Positions 17,692-25,636 of a DNA stretch of 64,000 nt are shown here, piece after piece (within the stretch, counting starts at the first letter, position 1; every line of letters begins with the position of its first letter). The notes under the pieces are model-generated. The model had not been told where the DNA came from and did not search any database. It saw only the letters and a program-made list of their open reading frames with translations. Made by a program: the position numbers and the translations under genes. Location of the stretch: positions 620,001-684,000 of the forward strand of contig NZ_JADIKF010000039.1 of the NCBI RefSeq assembly GCF_016904945.1, in the 5' to 3' direction. This DNA is from Dyella mobilis. Lineage in GTDB: Bacteria; Pseudomonadota; Gammaproteobacteria; Xanthomonadales; Rhodanobacteraceae.

Positions 17692-17988
17692 TTAGAAGTG
17701 CGCGGATTCGCTCTGATCGGGATGAGGTCTCCGGCTGGGATCTTCTTTGGCAGGCTCGCGTTCCGGTACGTCTTCTTCCTCGCGGCATGGAGCATGGGAA
17801 TCGACCACTCGCATGGTCTTGTAGCCGAATTCCTCGCCGAGCAAGGAGCCATCACCTGCTTTTGCTGCAGCTTTCAGGGCATCCGAGGCGTCGGCTCGTT
17901 CCAATTCACGCATCAGTTCTTCGGTGGGTGCGTGGCGCAGCACGGCACTTTTGCCAATGGTTTCCAGCAATTCAATCGTATCTGTCAC
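17692..17988 (-). CDS. Putative split borosin precursor peptide
   Basis: 98 aa from a GTG at 17988, chosen because AGGGGA lies 6 nt upstream; an in-frame ATG 18 nt earlier has no such site. Residues 1-50 are predicted helical (TDTIELLETIGKSAVLRHA and EELMRELERADASDALKAA), the size and character of the borosin-binding domain of split borosin precursors. Residues 51-69 (FGYKTMRVVDSHAPC) are the likely core region, followed by an acidic, Pro-rich hydrophilic tail to residue 98. No signal peptide is present. The OphMA-like methyltransferase gene ends 149 nt upstream on the same strand. Identification rests on size, layout and neighbour, not on a homology search. Alternative: a small regulatory protein. 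Confidence 0.7.
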   Translation of the reverse strand: MTDTIELLETIGKSAVLRHAPTEELMRELERADASDALKAAAKAGDGSLLGEEFGYKTMRVVDSHAPCREEEDVPEREPAKEDPSRRPHPDQSESAHF

Positions 17989-18137
17989 GGTTTTCCCCTG
18001 TTCCATGTGATGTACGTGCATCGGTGCGATGCGGGCTAAAAATCCTGGTTACGAGACTGCATCAATGTGCGGCACAAAACGAATCGTAGGTGCCGCGTCC
18101 CCGGCGATCGCTGGATGATGAGGGCGGGGTGCGAAAT

Positions 18138-18965
18138 TCACGTGAATGCCTCGGCCCCTTCCAAGGCCTGCAAACGCTCCAGCATGGCGACGTTCTGTTT
18201 CATCTCGGCTGCGGGTGGCAGGATAACCGTTTCGGCCGTGGTCAACGGGACGTGCGGCAACTCATGCAAGGCAATGCGCCGGATTTGTGGCTTGTCGATC
18301 GGTAGCGTTGCACAGCGATAGATGATGATTTCGTGTGTCAGCGGGTAATCATTGCTGAGCAGGTCCACCAACAATTGCCGATGCTCGGATCCTGTCTGAA
18401 GTTTCTTCGACGACCAGTCTCCCACTACACCGACCTGCCACAGCACGAGATAGGCAGTGGGATCGATGCGGCGTTCAAAAAAAAGCAGCTGGCTGGCTTC
18501 AAAATGCTGGCAACCGAGACGGCCAGGGTCGATACCCAAGTCTGCGTAAAGGCAATCCTCCGCAGAAATGCCAGGCTCCATGTGCGCTTCGAAGCCCTCG
18601 GCACGCGCTACTTTGATTACTTTGTGAGGCGACCAGGCAAACACGCCGGGGTGTCCGTAAAACACGGCGCACACGCGCTTGCCGGCGCGCACTTCGCCCA
18701 TGAACAGCTCGACCCATTCCTGGTAAGTCTTCATTCGCGGCTTGCCGTCGCCGTAATAGGGCTGAAGACTGCGCACATCCGGGTGCATGCGTTCCAGCCA
18801 TACCTCTACGACGCTATCGGAAACCGCCGCAAACACCACGTCGGCCTGCTCGATATAGCTTCGCGCCAATGGCGTGAGGTGCGAGCCGAGCGTCATGCCC
18901 AGGCCGACGCAGGCGATGCTGCCGCGGCGGACATTGTTGGATGTTTCTGAAGAGGATGTAGTCAT
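18138..18965 (-). CDS. Borosin-type peptide backbone alpha-N-methyltransferase (OphMA/SonM-like, tetrapyrrole methylase fold)
   Basis: 275 aa from ATG 18965; an in-frame TTG 54 nt earlier is possible. It has the tetrapyrrole-methylase fold: VGLGMTLGSHLT at the N-terminus, then YYGDGKPRMKTY, VFYGHPGVFAWSPH and PGISAEDCLYADLGIDPG. Y71, R77, Y81 and Y103 have exactly the spacing I recall for the catalytic Y66, R72, Y76 and Y98 of the omphalotin enzyme OphMA. The family methylates backbone amides of a precursor peptide with SAM. It lacks a fused C-terminal precursor, so it is the split (trans-acting) form, and the small protein next door is the likely substrate. A cobalt-precorrin methylase is unlikely: no cobalamin genes are near. 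Confidence 0.87.
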   Translation of the reverse strand: MTTSSSETSNNVRRGSIACVGLGMTLGSHLTPLARSYIEQADVVFAAVSDSVVEVWLERMHPDVRSLQPYYGDGKPRMKTYQEWVELFMGEVRAGKRVCAVFYGHPGVFAWSPHKVIKVARAEGFEAHMEPGISAEDCLYADLGIDPGRLGCQHFEASQLLFFERRIDPTAYLVLWQVGVVGDWSSKKLQTGSEHRQLLVDLLSNDYPLTHEIIIYRCATLPIDKPQIRRIALHELPHVPLTTAETVILPPAAEMKQNVAMLERLQALEGAEAFT

Positions 18966-19310
18966 TGCGTGATAGTAAGCAATTTTCGTGACGTTGAGCA
19001 GGCGGCGCGAGACATTCAAATGGACCGGGAAGGCGTTTTCCGCCGGTGCGTGCCGTGACGACTGAAATCGATATCAATGAATTTGGCGCGACGCGATTTG
19101 AAACAAACTGTCATGACAAGTGACAGGTCTTGTGCTGGTATTGTCTGTGCGTCTCAGAATTGAGATTTTTGGCATGGCTGATGCTTCAGGCGAGGCACTT
19201 CGTCGCGGCAGCGATCCGGCACTGCCGTCGCGCTAAGCTCGCCGGGATATTTTCCAGGGATGGGGAAGTGAAGAGCTTCCCGCCGAATCGAGATGCAGAG
19301 GCAGGCAAGG
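18966..19310. other. Divergent intergenic region of the methyltransferase and ASCH genes
   Basis: About 345 bp holding the promoters of the minus-strand methyltransferase and the plus-strand ASCH gene. It contains an inverted repeat at 19108-19126 and one 20-codon open frame starting near 19174 without a ribosome-binding site, which I do not call. Confidence 0.5.
19108..19126. promoter_or_regulatory. Inverted repeat, candidate operator between the borosin-like and ASCH genes
   Basis: CTGTCA, TGACAAG, TGACAG. The left arm also forms the 10-bp palindrome TGTCATGACA with the spacer. It lies about 145 nt upstream of the methyltransferase start and about 185 nt upstream of the ASCH gene. No regulator can be assigned. 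Confidence 0.4.
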
Positions 19311-19715
19311 ATGAACCGAAGAAAGCGATTGACGTTCTGGGGCGCCGACGAGAACGACGACAGTCTTCCGCGCAGCGTAATGGATGGCCGGAAGACGGTT
19401 ACGGCCGATACCGTCGAGGACTACTACAAGCCGTACAACGAGTATTGCGATGGCAGCTACGAGCCGGGCGACGTCATTGAAGTGTATGACCTGAAACAAC
19501 GCCTGCGCTGCATCATCCGGGCCACCAAGGTCTATACGATCGAATTCGGCAACATTCCGGAAGAAGTCTGGCGCGGCGAAACGTTTTCCAACGCCGAAGA
19601 ATTTCGCCAATGCCACATCCGCTGCATGCCGCACCTGGATCTGCACGACCGGTTTCAACTGGTGACGCTGCACTTCGAACTGGTGGAGATCGTTGCGCGG
19701 GATATTGCGGATTGA
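19311..19715 (+). CDS. ASCH domain protein
   Basis: 134 aa from ATG 19311. The pattern fits the ASCH fold: an N-terminal Lys/Arg-rich strand, GRKTVTADTVEDYY, a strand with PGDVIEVYDLKQRLRCIIRATKV, and a helix NAEEFRQCH before the final strand FELVEIVA. ASCH domains are PUA-like RNA-binding folds; some hydrolyse N4-acetylcytidine. The catalytic Lys/Thr/Glu of YqfB-type amidohydrolases cannot be assigned with confidence here. It is transcribed away from the borosin-like genes. Confidence 0.72.
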   Translation: MNRRKRLTFWGADENDDSLPRSVMDGRKTVTADTVEDYYKPYNEYCDGSYEPGDVIEVYDLKQRLRCIIRATKVYTIEFGNIPEEVWRGETFSNAEEFRQCHIRCMPHLDLHDRFQLVTLHFELVEIVARDIAD

Positions 19716-19810
19716 GGGTTTTAGACCATGGCGAGCCCAGCTTTTCAAAAAGGAGGGCTTGGTGGATCGACTTTACGACGGATCGGTCATTTCAGGGAGG
19801 CATTGAACAC

Positions 19811-20932
19811 GTGCGCGCAATTCAATTTACTTTTTCGCTCTTGGTATGCGTGGCCGCGTCGGCCATGGCTGATGCACCCGCCACATCAAAAAATGTGCAA
19901 GACGCTTTCGCCGCCTCGGGTTTGCCCGGCGGTTGTGCAATGTCTTTTGACGGAAGCCACGTGCTTACGCAATATGCCGACGGTTATGCCGATGCCGCGA
20001 GGCAAAAGAAATACGGCGTGGACACCATCCAGCCGATCGCCTCGGTCAGCAAGACCGTCATCGGCCTGGTGCTGGCGCAGCTCGCATTGAAAAAGCAGAT
20101 CGACCTGGATGCGCCGATCGACAACTACCTGCCCTGGAAAGTGCGCAACCCCCGGTTCCCGAATACGCCCATCACCTTGCGCGAATTGGCTACGCATACT
20201 TCCGGTCTGGTCGACGGGCCGATATACGACAAGAGCTACCAGGACGGCCATACGCCGAGCATGAGCATGCGGGACTTCGTGCGGCGCTATACCGATCCTC
20301 GTGGCGAGTGGTTCAGTGCCGCCAATTTCAGCGACAACGAGCCGGGCGCCCACTACGAATACAGCAACCTGGGAGCCGACCTTGCCGCGGTGATCATCGG
20401 ATACAAGACGGGTGAGCCGTTCAGCCGCTACGCTAGCGAGCACGTGTTTCAGCCGCTCGGCATGCAGGACACCTCTTTTGCCTATCACCAATCGCCGCGC
20501 GACACCGCCTTGTTCGACGGCAAGGGAAAGGCCCTGAAGCCGTATACGGAAGTCACCTATGCCGATGGCAGCATGCACACGACGTGTCGGGACGTGACGA
20601 AATATCTGCAAGCCGTGTTGCGCGCCCGCGCCGGGGAGTCGTCTCCCCTCGATGCCGCGGTCGTGGCGATGGCGTTGGCGCCGCAGTATCAGCCGGGCAA
20701 ATTGCCCTCGGGCTTGAAGCATCCCAACCAGGGGCTGTTCTGGTCTTATAACGAGCTAGTGGCGGGTGTGGGCCACAACGGCAGCGACCCGGGTGTCACG
20801 TCATATGCGTATGTGTCGCTGCACGGCGATCGTGGTTTTGTCTTCATCGCCAACTCCAGCGTCGAAGACAATCCAGCCTATGGCAAGGGCATCATGGCGA
20901 TCTGGAAAGCGTGGTCGCCATTGCAGCAGTAG
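19811..20932 (+). CDS. Secreted serine hydrolase, class C beta-lactamase/penicillin-binding fold
   Basis: 373 aa from a GTG at 19811, chosen for the AGGGAGG 10 nt upstream and because it places a signal peptide at the N-terminus (FTFSLLVCVAASAMA). The SxxK motif is in SVSKTVIG and YSN is in YEYSNLGAD, so the serine-lysine-tyrosine set is present; a HNG in GHNGSDPG takes the KTG position. Such proteins are D-amino-acid carboxypeptidases, esterases or AmpC-like enzymes; true cephalosporinase activity is not implied. Location is periplasmic. Confidence 0.85.
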   Translation: MRAIQFTFSLLVCVAASAMADAPATSKNVQDAFAASGLPGGCAMSFDGSHVLTQYADGYADAARQKKYGVDTIQPIASVSKTVIGLVLAQLALKKQIDLDAPIDNYLPWKVRNPRFPNTPITLRELATHTSGLVDGPIYDKSYQDGHTPSMSMRDFVRRYTDPRGEWFSAANFSDNEPGAHYEYSNLGADLAAVIIGYKTGEPFSRYASEHVFQPLGMQDTSFAYHQSPRDTALFDGKGKALKPYTEVTYADGSMHTTCRDVTKYLQAVLRARAGESSPLDAAVVAMALAPQYQPGKLPSGLKHPNQGLFWSYNELVAGVGHNGSDPGVTSYAYVSLHGDRGFVFIANSSVEDNPAYGKGIMAIWKAWSPLQQ

Positions 20933-20937
20933 GTGCA

Positions 20938-21783
20938 TCAACCCGCAGGCGCCTGCGCCGCGATGAGCGAATGGATGCGCTCGGCGTCCGCAGGTGTCGC
21001 CGGGTTGTACACCACCATGCTGAGATCCTGTCGGCCGTCGACCGCGAAGGCCGAATACTCAAAAGCGATTGGGCCGAGCACCGGATGGCGCAGATGCTTG
21101 ACCGCTTCAATGCCGGGCTTGCGCACGTCGTTGTCGCGCCACATGGCATTGAATTCGGGGCTCAGCCGGCAGAGTTCTTCGATCAGCGGTTCCACTTCTG
21201 CAGCGGCCCCGGCACGAACTGCTTCCACGCGGAACGTGCTCAACACGACGCGCGCCACGCTTTCCCAATCGTAATGCGCGACCCGTGCGCGCGGATCGAG
21301 AAAGATAAAGCGCAACACGTTGCGTTGCTCGGGCGGTAGCGAGGAATAGTCCATCAGCATCACGGTGGCTGCATGGTTCCAGGCGACCACGTCCCATGCA
21401 GCGGTTCTGATCAATGCTGGGCTGGGATCCAGCGCATCGAGCACACGTTGCAACCGTGGCGTGACGCCGTCGCTTTTTTGATAGCGAGCCTCCGGCGGGC
21501 GGCCCAGGCCCAGCAGAAACAGATGTTCGCGCTCGATCTCCGTCAGCATCAGCGCGCCGGCGATACGATCGAGCACATCCGCCGAGGCGGCGCCGCCGCG
21601 TCCTTGTTCCAGCCAGGTGTACCAGGTCGGGCTGATGTTGGCGCGCTGCGCGACCTCTTCGCGGCGCAGGCCCGGTGTGCGGCGGCGCTGGGGCGGATAG
21701 CCGAAGGCCGCCGGATCGAGTTTCATCCGGCAGTTCTTCAAATAGGTTCCGAGCGCGTTCTCGTGGGTGGTCTGGGCGTCCAT
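20938..21783 (-). CDS. XRE family regulator with MmyB-like ligand-binding domain
   Basis: 281 aa. An N-terminal helix-turn-helix (TPGLRREEVAQRANISPTWYTWLEQGRG) has the RTPGLRREE signature of the MmyB-type family, and a C-terminal PAS-like ligand domain follows (WDVVAWNHAA; LRFIFLDPRAR). These regulators often control a divergent oxidoreductase gene. Here the SDR/epimerase gene starts 93 nt away in the opposite direction, so it is the likely target. The ligand is unknown, possibly a fatty acid by analogy. Confidence 0.9.
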   Translation of the reverse strand: MDAQTTHENALGTYLKNCRMKLDPAAFGYPPQRRRTPGLRREEVAQRANISPTWYTWLEQGRGGAASADVLDRIAGALMLTEIEREHLFLLGLGRPPEARYQKSDGVTPRLQRVLDALDPSPALIRTAAWDVVAWNHAATVMLMDYSSLPPEQRNVLRFIFLDPRARVAHYDWESVARVVLSTFRVEAVRAGAAAEVEPLIEELCRLSPEFNAMWRDNDVRKPGIEAVKHLRHPVLGPIAFEYSAFAVDGRQDLSMVVYNPATPADAERIHSLIAAQAPAG

Positions 21784-21876
21784 CCTATTAATCTCTATAA
21801 CAGGATAATTTCACTACTTTACTAGCATAATCCCGGGGTAGAGATTTGTCGCCAGCGAACCTTGGAGACTTAGCTC

Positions 21877-22773
21877 ATGCGCGTATTCGTAACAGGTGCC
21901 ACCGGATTCATCGGCTCAGCGGTGGTGAAGGAATTGATCGCGGCGGGCCATCAGGTGCTTGGCCTTTGCCGTTCCGAGGACAAGGCAGCGGCGCTCGCAG
22001 CCACCGGCGCACAAGTGCATCGCGGCTCCGTGAACGACCTGGACGGCCTCAAACAGGTTGCGGCTCAGTGCGATGGCGTGATCCACCTGGCTTTCAACCA
22101 CGACTTCTCGACCTTCGCGGCCAATTGCGAAGACGACCGGCGCGTGATCGCCGCGCTGGGTTCGGCGCTTGCCGGTTCCAACCGTCCGTTGATCGTCACC
22201 TCCGGAACGGGTATCGCCAATACCGTCCCCGGTCAGCCGGCGCGCGAAGACAATACGACCGTCGGCGCCGACGTGATTCCGCGCGCGGCATCGGAAGAGG
22301 CGGCCGCCGCGGTAGCCGCCGAGGGCGTCAACGTGTCAGTGGTGCGCCTGCCGCAAGTGCATGATCCAGTCCGGCAGGGGCTGATCAGTTACGCGATCAC
22401 CGTCTATCGCGAGAAGGGTGCATGCGTCTATATCGACGAGGGACGCACGCGCTGGTCGGCTGCACACGTGCTCGATGTGGCGCGCTTGTATCGGCTGGCG
22501 CTCGAAAAGGCGGAGCCGAATGCCAAGTATCACGCCGTGGCGGAGGAGGGCGTGTCGATGCACGATATCGCACATACCCTTGGCCGCCGTTTGAACCTTC
22601 CGGTGAAATCCATCACGGCAGACGAAGCGCAAGGCTTTTTCGGTTGGCTGGCGATGTTCACCAGCCACGACATGACTGCTTCAAGCGAGCAGACGCGGAA
22701 AAAATTGGGATGGCAGCCGACTGGTCCGAGCCTGATTGCCGACCTGGAACAGCTGAGTCTTTCCGAAAGTTGA
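21877..22773 (+). CDS. NAD-dependent epimerase/dehydratase family SDR
   Basis: 298 aa. The N-terminus MRVFVTGATGFIGSAVV is the extended-SDR nucleotide-binding motif. An HLAFNHD segment follows, and the active-site region lacks an obvious YxxxK in the standard place, which makes it an atypical extended SDR of the YwnB/NAD-binding type. GGAG precedes the start. It is divergent from the MmyB-type regulator, which probably controls it. The substrate is unknown. Confidence 0.85.
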   Translation: MRVFVTGATGFIGSAVVKELIAAGHQVLGLCRSEDKAAALAATGAQVHRGSVNDLDGLKQVAAQCDGVIHLAFNHDFSTFAANCEDDRRVIAALGSALAGSNRPLIVTSGTGIANTVPGQPAREDNTTVGADVIPRAASEEAAAAVAAEGVNVSVVRLPQVHDPVRQGLISYAITVYREKGACVYIDEGRTRWSAAHVLDVARLYRLALEKAEPNAKYHAVAEEGVSMHDIAHTLGRRLNLPVKSITADEAQGFFGWLAMFTSHDMTASSEQTRKKLGWQPTGPSLIADLEQLSLSES

Positions 22774-22812
22774 GTGAATTTTTGCAAATCTGTGATTGCG
22801 AATTGATTTGCT

Positions 22813-22836
22813 CCTCCCCCTGCGCGCAGGGGGAGG
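22813..22836. terminator. 24-bp perfect palindrome after the SDR gene
   Basis: CCTCCCCCTGCG followed directly by its reverse complement, 40 nt after the SDR stop and 45 nt before the convergent ene-reductase stop. It can serve as a bidirectional terminator. Its base composition resembles the REP-like repeats at 31503-31790. Confidence 0.5.
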
Positions 22837-22880
22837 TTGGGAGGGGGTAACGCTTTTGCTCTTGTGGAGCCGTGCCGCCC

Positions 22881-23954
22881 TCAAGCCGCCACCGCTTCGC
22901 TCAATGTCGGGTAATCGATATAACCCCGCTCATTTCCACCAAAGAACGTCGCGCGATCGGCATCATTCATCGGCGCATCGTTCTTCAGTCGCGTCACGAA
23001 ATCCGGGTTGGCAAGAATCATCTGGCCGTAAGACTCCAGGTCGGCAAGCCCTGCGGTGATATCGCTGCCGATCTGCTCGCGCAAGCGGCCGGGACGGTTG
23101 AGGATCAGCGGCTGCTGCCAGCGTTCGCGGATGTTGGCGAGCAGTGCGTCGTTGCCCTGGTGCAGCAGATGCAGATAGGCCAGTCCCAGCGCGTCGAGTT
23201 TGCCGACCAGGTAGCGATACAGCTCCGGGCCGTCGGGGCCTTCGTCGATACCCCACATCGTGGTGCCGGGAGACAGGCGGATGGCCGTGCGATCGGCGCC
23301 GATCTCCTCGGCAATCGCGGTCACGACTTCGATGGCAAAGCGCGCACGGTTTTCGATCGAGCCGCCGTATTCGTCGGTGCGTACGTTGGCGCTCGGTGCA
23401 AAGAACTGCTGCACCAGGTACGCGTTCGCACCATGGATCTCCACGCCATCGGCACCGGCTTCAATCGCGCGCCGCGCAGCATGCCGAAAATCGGCAACGG
23501 TCTGCCGCACTTCGTCAGTGCTCAAGGCGCGCGGTGCGGGGATGTCCTGCATACCCTTGGCGGTAAACATCGGCGCGCCCGGGGCAATGGCCGAAGGCGC
23601 AACACCTTGGCGATGGTGTGACGTGTTGTCCGGATGCGACATGCGCCCGGCATGCATCAGCTGGATAAACAGGCGGCTGCCTTTGGCATGCACGGCGTCG
23701 GCAATCGTGCGCCAACCGGCGACGTGCGCATCGGTATAAATGCCCGGCGTGGTGAGATAACCCTGGCCGTCGTCGGAAGGCTGCGTGCCCTCGGTCACGA
23801 TCAGGCCGAGCCCGGCGCGCTGCGCATAGTATTCGGCGGCCAATGTGCCTGGTGTGCCATCAACTTGGGCGCGGCTGCGCGTCATCGGCGCCATCGCCAG
23901 GCGATTGGAGAGGGTGTGGCGGCCAACGCGAACGGGTGTGAACAAGGTGCTCAT
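22881..23954 (-). CDS. Old Yellow Enzyme family alkene reductase
   Basis: 357 aa from ATG 23954, with AGGA 7 nt upstream. The FMN barrel is evident: LSNRLAMAPMTRSRA (FMN and the Thr that tunes its potential), HAGRMSHP, DGVEIHGANAYLVQQFFAP (GxxIHxAxGYL type), NVRTDEYGGSIENRARF, and a late LANPDFVTRL phosphate-binding region. These are the hallmarks of NemA/OYE proteins that reduce activated alkenes, nitrate esters and N-ethylmaleimide with NAD(P)H. It is divergent from a LysR regulator 100 nt away that probably controls it. Confidence 0.93.
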   Translation of the reverse strand: MSTLFTPVRVGRHTLSNRLAMAPMTRSRAQVDGTPGTLAAEYYAQRAGLGLIVTEGTQPSDDGQGYLTTPGIYTDAHVAGWRTIADAVHAKGSRLFIQLMHAGRMSHPDNTSHHRQGVAPSAIAPGAPMFTAKGMQDIPAPRALSTDEVRQTVADFRHAARRAIEAGADGVEIHGANAYLVQQFFAPSANVRTDEYGGSIENRARFAIEVVTAIAEEIGADRTAIRLSPGTTMWGIDEGPDGPELYRYLVGKLDALGLAYLHLLHQGNDALLANIRERWQQPLILNRPGRLREQIGSDITAGLADLESYGQMILANPDFVTRLKNDAPMNDADRATFFGGNERGYIDYPTLSEAVAA

Positions 23955-23995
23955 GGGAAGTCCTCGGAAGCGGGTTGAGGACATCATGCGGTACG

Positions 23996-24016
23996 CCATC
24001 CATGGGATAAAGATGG
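23996..24016. promoter_or_regulatory. Candidate LysR box between the ene-reductase and LysR genes
   Basis: CCATC, 11 nt, GATGG, an interrupted inverted repeat of the T-N11-A type bound by LysR-type regulators, located centrally between the two divergent starts at 23954 and 24055. Confidence 0.45.
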
Positions 24017-24054
24017 TATGGTGGATAACATTGATCCATTTATGGAGCAATATC

Positions 24055-24930
24055 GTGGAGCTTTTGAACGACATGGCGCTGTTTGTGGAAGTCGTCAAAG
24101 CCAAGGGCTTTCGCGGCGCATCCGAAGCGACCGGCGTCCCCAATTCCACCTTGTCGCGACGGATCGGCGCGCTCGAAAAAGCGATCGGCCTGCGCCTATT
24201 GCATCGCACGACCCGCAAGGTGGAGTTGACCGAAGCGGGCCAGATTTATTTTGAGCGCTGCAAGCGCATCGTTGACGAAGCCCGATTGGCGCACGAGCAA
24301 TTGGGCGATCTGCTGGCTCAGCCAAGCGGCGTCTTGCGCGCATCGTTGCCGGTGGACTTTACGGTGATTTACCTGGCGCCGTTGATCGCGGAGTTCGCCG
24401 AGCGTTATCCAGGCATCAGCTTCGAGTTCGATCTCACGCCAAGGCAGGTGGACCTGATCAGCGAACCGTTCGATGTCGCCATTCGCATGGGCGAGCCGAG
24501 CAACTCCAACTTGATCGCGCGTCCGCTGGTGTCGCTGGTGCCGCGCCTCTACGCCGCGCCTCGCTATCTGAAACGCATGGGCGAACCGGAGAAGCCGGCG
24601 GACCTCAAGCGGCACGAATGCCTGAACGTTCAGAAGGGCGGTATCTGGACGCTGCGTAAAAACGCGCAATCGGTGCAGCTCAGCATCGGCAGCCGATTCA
24701 CCATCAACAACGTCGGCTTGATTCGCCGCATGGCGACATTGGGTATGGGCATCATGCTGATGCCCGAAGAAGTCGTCGCCGAAGACGTGGCTGCCAAGCG
24801 CCTGGTCCGCGTGCTGCCCGACTGGCACGGCAAGCCCATGCCGGTCTACGCGCTGACCGAAACCCGTTTGCTGCCGGCGAAAACGCAGCGCTTCATCGAA
24901 TTTCTCAAGGAGCGCCTGGCGCAGGCATAA
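24055..24930 (+). CDS. LysR family transcriptional regulator
   Basis: 291 aa from GTG 24055, which has GGAG 9 nt upstream. A winged helix (MALFVEVVKAKGFRGASEATGVPNSTLSRR) is followed by the periplasmic-binding-like effector domain (LASLPVDFTVIYLAPLIAEFAERYPGISFE and later GMGIMLMPEEV). It is divergent from the Old Yellow Enzyme gene with a LysR-type dyad between, so it probably activates that gene on electrophile stress. Confidence 0.93.
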   Translation: MELLNDMALFVEVVKAKGFRGASEATGVPNSTLSRRIGALEKAIGLRLLHRTTRKVELTEAGQIYFERCKRIVDEARLAHEQLGDLLAQPSGVLRASLPVDFTVIYLAPLIAEFAERYPGISFEFDLTPRQVDLISEPFDVAIRMGEPSNSNLIARPLVSLVPRLYAAPRYLKRMGEPEKPADLKRHECLNVQKGGIWTLRKNAQSVQLSIGSRFTINNVGLIRRMATLGMGIMLMPEEVVAEDVAAKRLVRVLPDWHGKPMPVYALTETRLLPAKTQRFIEFLKERLAQA

Positions 24931-24944
24931 GGCCGTTCAGCGCC

Positions 24945-25457
24945 TCATCCGGGCTGCCAAAGTTCGATCGGGTTTCCTTCCGGGTCGTGCAAATGCGCAA
25001 AGCGCCCATGCGGATAAGCCTGCGGATCGACCTTCACCTCGATCCCCGCGGCCTGTAGCTGGGCGACCAGCTTGTCCAGGTGATGCACGCGGAAGTTGAT
25101 CATCCACATCTTGCTGGGATCGCCGAAGTAACCCGTTTTTTCCGGAAAAGGCGCAAACACGGTCTGTCCCGCTTCCTGCTCCCAGACGGGGGCGCCTTCG
25201 CGTGTGGGCATGAGTTCGATGCCCAGGTGCTGCAAATACCACTGCCCCAGGGTGTCGGGGTCGTGCGCGCGGAAAAACAACCCTCCGATGCCGGCTACCT
25301 TTTCCATTTCCGTTCCTCCCGATGGACGTTTGGCGGTGGCTTTTGCAGGTGGGGCAGGGGTCTGCGCCGACGCGGCTGCGCTACGTCGAGGCAAAAAGAG
25401 GCTGGTCCCGAAGGCATACGACAGGACCTGAAGTATCTGGCGCCGTTGAAAGCCCAT
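24945..25457 (-). CDS. VOC (glyoxalase/bleomycin resistance) family protein
   Basis: 170 aa. The VOC domain begins at residue 51 (MEKVAGIGGLFFRAHDPD) and ends with YPHGRFAHLHDPEGNPIELWQP, the typical C-terminal strand with metal-ligand Glu. Residues 1-50 form a twin-arginine-like or Sec-like signal (QRRQILQVLSYAFG, AAASA). Both the first ATG (GGGAGGGG upstream) and the internal ATG at 25307 (GGGAGG 7 nt upstream) have good ribosome-binding sites, so a secreted and a cytoplasmic form could both be made. The usual family length is about 120 aa, which favours the internal start. Confidence 0.82.
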   Translation of the reverse strand: MGFQRRQILQVLSYAFGTSLFLPRRSAAASAQTPAPPAKATAKRPSGGTEMEKVAGIGGLFFRAHDPDTLGQWYLQHLGIELMPTREGAPVWEQEAGQTVFAPFPEKTGYFGDPSKMWMINFRVHHLDKLVAQLQAAGIEVKVDPQAYPHGRFAHLHDPEGNPIELWQPG

Positions 25458-25636
25458 TTCATTCCCCTCCCGTGTCGTTGCGCGCTTCTTGACACTACCG
25501 CTGGGCGCAAGGAGCTATTTGTACAACCGGAACCCGTGCCGGCGCCACCTATGGCAGACGTTAAAATGTTGCAGAACGGTGTCGATTTTCAAAAACGCGG
25601 TTCGTCGCTCCCACATCAGGCCCCAGGAGACGGACC

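Noticed and set aside
18138-18965. Cobalamin or siroheme biosynthesis methyltransferase
   Set aside because: The fold is shared, but the YGDGKPRMKTY and FYGHPGVF motifs with OphMA spacing, and absence of any corrin or heme genes nearby, favour the borosin-type enzyme.
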